Assembly (NCBI GenBank): GCA_963978545.1
Contig: OZ021724.1
Span: 32,134,433 to 32,198,432, forward strand
Direction of reading: 5' to 3'
Length of the DNA: 64,000 nt
Source of the DNA: Linyphia triangularis
Lineage: Eukaryota > Arthropoda > Arachnida > Araneae > Linyphiidae
Each line of letters begins with the position of its first letter. Within the stretch, counting starts at the first letter, position 1. The notes beneath the pieces were generated by a model. The model did no database searches, was not told where the DNA came from, and saw nothing but the letters and a program-made list of their open reading frames with translations. Made by a program: the position numbers and the translations under genes. Positions 61,235 through 64,000 of this stretch are shown piece after piece.

Positions 61235-61465
61235 GAAGTCACGTAGAATTCCCTATGCAACAATTTGAAGGCACGTAAAATTTCTCATGCAGCAATAAGT
61301 CAAGTTGAATCCCTCATGCAACATTTCGAAGTCGCATAGAATACTTCACACGACATTGTGAAGTCACGTTAAATTCCTCATGCGACATTATCAGTCATTT
61401 TGATGCCACATGCGACAATTTGAAGTCACATTGAATTCCTCGTGCGATGATTTAAAATCAAGTAA
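61235..61465 (+). repeat. 32-bp minisatellite, about 7 copies
   Basis: Units GAAGTCACGT(T/A)GAATTCCTC with (A/T)TGCGACAATTT start at about 61235, 61267, 61297, 61328, 61360, 61391 and 61422, spaced 30-32 bases. Diverged 15-30 percent by eye. Confidence 0.85.
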
Positions 61466-63044
61466 ATTAGGTTTTCTCATAAGAAACAGGCTATACCTTT
61501 AGACAAAAATTCCATTATCTCTTTAAGGGTTAGGATAATTCATTTGTGAATCCGTTTAACAATATCCCTCACAATGCCTCTTTCCACAGTATACTTCGAC
61601 CACAAAAACAAAACGGGTAGGACTCTCCAAAACATGATCAACTATTTCCTCTAAAAGTTGCAGGATCATTCCAACAAGGAATCGAATCTTTATACGTAGA
61701 GATCAGCATATTGATAAAATGGCTGTTCAAAATGTTGCTCTTTCTTTTGAAAAGCACCCTAAGCCATGATTGGAGATAAAAAGCAAAAGAAGAAAGCAAG
61801 TTCTTTCTTTTGCATGCGAATTCACTCGGTGGAATGATCGAATGGTTAAATTATACGTGAAAACTATTGATTTAAATGAGATAAATAAAATTTACTGAGG
61901 AAAATAGGCCATAATTGATAAAAAATAATCTTTTAAAATACTTTATCAATAGAAGACTAATTCCCAACGACACCCTAGAAAATAATCACTTTATTTCCTC
62001 ACACTCCCAACTAGGATAAGACATGCTATCTCCCTACATCGTCCCTGAAAAAAATTCCCACTCAATGAAATGAAGAGAGAAGGGAGGGGAAGTCCAGACG
62101 ATAATTGGGCGACAGACTGTCTGCACCCTCCCTTTCTCCCTTCTCAGCGTTCCAATCAGGGGGTCTTCTTAATCAGAAGCGACGTCTTCCGATGACTAGC
62201 CAGAGTAATGACCACAGGACGGACGGACGAACTTGACCACGCGTGGCTGGTCACGCATGGTCACTTTCAGGGGGAGGTAGAATTGCGTTTTTCGTCCTCC
62301 CCCATGGTGTGTTAAGAAAGGCGGGATTAGCAAAACGTGATGGAGAATGGGAAGATATAAATTTCTTGAGACGTAATGCGATATGCTGGTATCGAGCAGA
62401 TTGTCCTTGTAAGATCTGATTCTGATTGTAAGAAGTAATATTTCTTAACAGGGAGAGACTTTGGGAGATTGGACGTCTTTGAGATCAGAGAGATTGGGTT
62501 TATCTACAGAAATGGTTGAATATGTTTCTGTAGGAGAAGAAGCAAAGTTTTTTGTATTGCCATTGTATGGTTATGTTCTTTTGAGAAGTAGAAATAAAAA
62601 TTATTGAAAATCAAGTTAAGAACTGTTTGTCAACTGGAAAGAATTTTGAGAAATCGAAATTCAAGGAATATAAAACGCAAACAATCATGTTAAACTTTTA
62701 GTATTCCTTGTAAATCATAATTCACAAAGAAGACTAAAACTTTAACTACTTTTACCATTGCTGACCTAATATGGGTTAGCACCACTAATGCTTCAAAACA
62801 GCTCTCTTAGCCTTATTTTCATAATAAATGGACCTAAGCAGTTATTTCCCCCTTATAACACAAACTTTATAACATACAAAGAACAATGCTTGGTTTTCTA
62901 CGAGAGATATAGGGTTTAATTCTATTGTTACCTATAATTTAAAAAGTGGCTCTATATTTAAGGATTAAAAAGAATCGCCGCTGATTCAGAATTTTTTTAG
63001 CGAGCACAAAAAATATCAGATTAAAAGCCTTTTTAACATTTCTA
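61466..63044. other. non-coding stretch with one island
   Basis: From about 61960 to 62340 the sequence is less AT-rich, with purine/pyrimidine blocks, a GGACGGACGGACG run and paired GACCACGCGTGG/GGTCACGCATGGTCAC words (62236-62264). No gene seen. Confidence 0.4.
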
Positions 63045-63058
63045 TAGAAATGGTTAGG

Positions 63059-63237
63059 TTGGTTGATTTGTACGCTCAATTACCTATTTTTATGCACAAT
63101 GACGGCTAATCAGGCCGGGACCTACAGCTTAACGGGGATTCCGAACCACAACGAGCATCCATGCCTAACCCAGGTTTCGAACCCGATACTTTTGACATGC
63201 GAGGCCAGAACGCCAACTCCACTGTCAACAGGTCGAC
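63059..63237 (-). mobile_element. tRNA-derived SINE, family A (copy 3)
   Basis: On the minus strand: B box GGTTCGAAACC (63173-63183), the family block GTTAAGCTGTAGGTCCCGGC, and tail ATCAACCAACC. Perfect 14-bp duplication TAGAAATGGTTAGG (63045-63058 and 63238-63251). The 111-codon plus-strand frame at 63063-63398 is the SINE read backwards. Confidence 0.95.
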
Positions 63238-63251
63238 TAGAAATGGTTAGG

Positions 63252-64000
63252 AAAATGTTGATAAGAAAATTTAGAAATGCAAACTTTAGTTTTGGGATTA
63301 TTTTAAGTGAAAGTGAAAGAATTATTATTATTTTGCATAAATCTTCCTCTCCAAAAAAGACTAACCGCTATAGAAATTTAATTTTTTTGCAGGCATAGAA
63401 ATATACATCTCACTAAATACAAACGTCGCTCGGTCCTTTTTTTAAAAAAAAAATTCGATGTAGTTGTGGAAAAATATGTTAATATCCAAAAATTCAGTTT
63501 TAAGCTTGCGTGATTGATGTTTGTTTGTTTTATGAGCAACGGAAACTTTTTTTTTTAAATAAATTCTTTTAATAAATTATACTGCGTCATAGGATACCAG
63601 GATTGGATTAAAAAATCAAAACTCATATTACTAAAATAGCGACTGACTAATTTCAGTTAATTAAAAAATGGCTTATTTTTTTACTATTCCGTCTTTTTCT
63701 CCTCCAGTGTTTAAGTAAAAATGACAGAAAAAATGATTAAGTAATGCTAGAGGCAGTATATCGAATACTATACGTTAGTCATTACTACACTGTTGGCATC
63801 TCATGAGGACTTGTGACCAATTATAAAATTCCGAGAAGTTTTGAAAGGTGTGTTTTGATTGATCAAAATTCTTCAGCGTGGGAATTGATAATCACGAGCC
63901 ATGCGTAATCATTTTTTCTCATAAAAATGTTTAAACTCAGTATTTAATATTTATAGTGTGTTTCAAAAACCTCACAAGATATTTAATTAATACATAAAAT
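63252..64000. other. AT-rich non-coding stretch
   Basis: I see no gene, repeat or motif that can be supported. Confidence 0.5.

Noticed and set aside
63063..63398. 111-codon plus-strand frame
   Set aside because: It is the antisense of a family A SINE plus flank.

Overview
This is an AT-rich, intron-scale stretch of animal nuclear DNA with no convincing long open reading frame, no rRNA and no free-standing tRNA gene. tRNA-derived SINEs, hAT elements, Tc1/mariner and Tigger/pogo-like MITEs, a Gypsy-like solo LTR, and long poly(A)/poly(T) and poly(C) tracts all point to an arthropod. A chelicerate such as a spider is my best guess, but it rests on general resemblance only. Almost every open frame longer than 60 codons looks like chance or lies inside a repeat.

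Layout. 1-4.6 kb: AT-rich DNA with a mariner-like MITE. 4.6-5.8 kb: an array of 91-bp units inside a dispersed element; a second copy of that element lies at 19.2-19.5 kb on the other strand. 6.5-10.1 kb: a set of minus-strand exon-like segments with splice signals. Three of them join in one phase, but there are frameshifts further down, so this is a candidate gene or decayed gene that I cannot name. 10.4-11.7 kb: a rearranged Tc1-family transposon. 12-31 kb: mostly non-coding DNA with two SINEs, two hAT elements with 8-bp target duplications, MITEs, foldback repeats and tandem repeats. 31.4-32.1 kb: an element with very long terminal inverted repeats. 36.5-43.7 kb: three hAT elements, a MITE, a SINE, and a TTAA-flanked element carrying two later insertions. 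47-50 kb: a large foldback, a long-TIR MITE and the solo LTR. 54-58 kb: a Tigger-like MITE, the uninterrupted second copy of the TTAA-flanked element, and a SINE inserted into another SINE. 61-63 kb: a 32-bp minisatellite and a minus-strand SINE.

Target-site duplications let many insertions be bounded to the base. Where the same family is present both empty and filled (42-44 kb against 55-56 kb) the order of insertion can be read directly. Between the repeats lie islands of higher complexity, richer in CpG and in TAAT-type motifs (about 24.9, 30.6 and 55.2 kb; weaker at 2.3, 20.4, 50.2, 53.6, 59.3 and 62.2 kb). With the lack of exons they suggest a large intron or a regulatory gene desert, but only cross-species alignment can test that.
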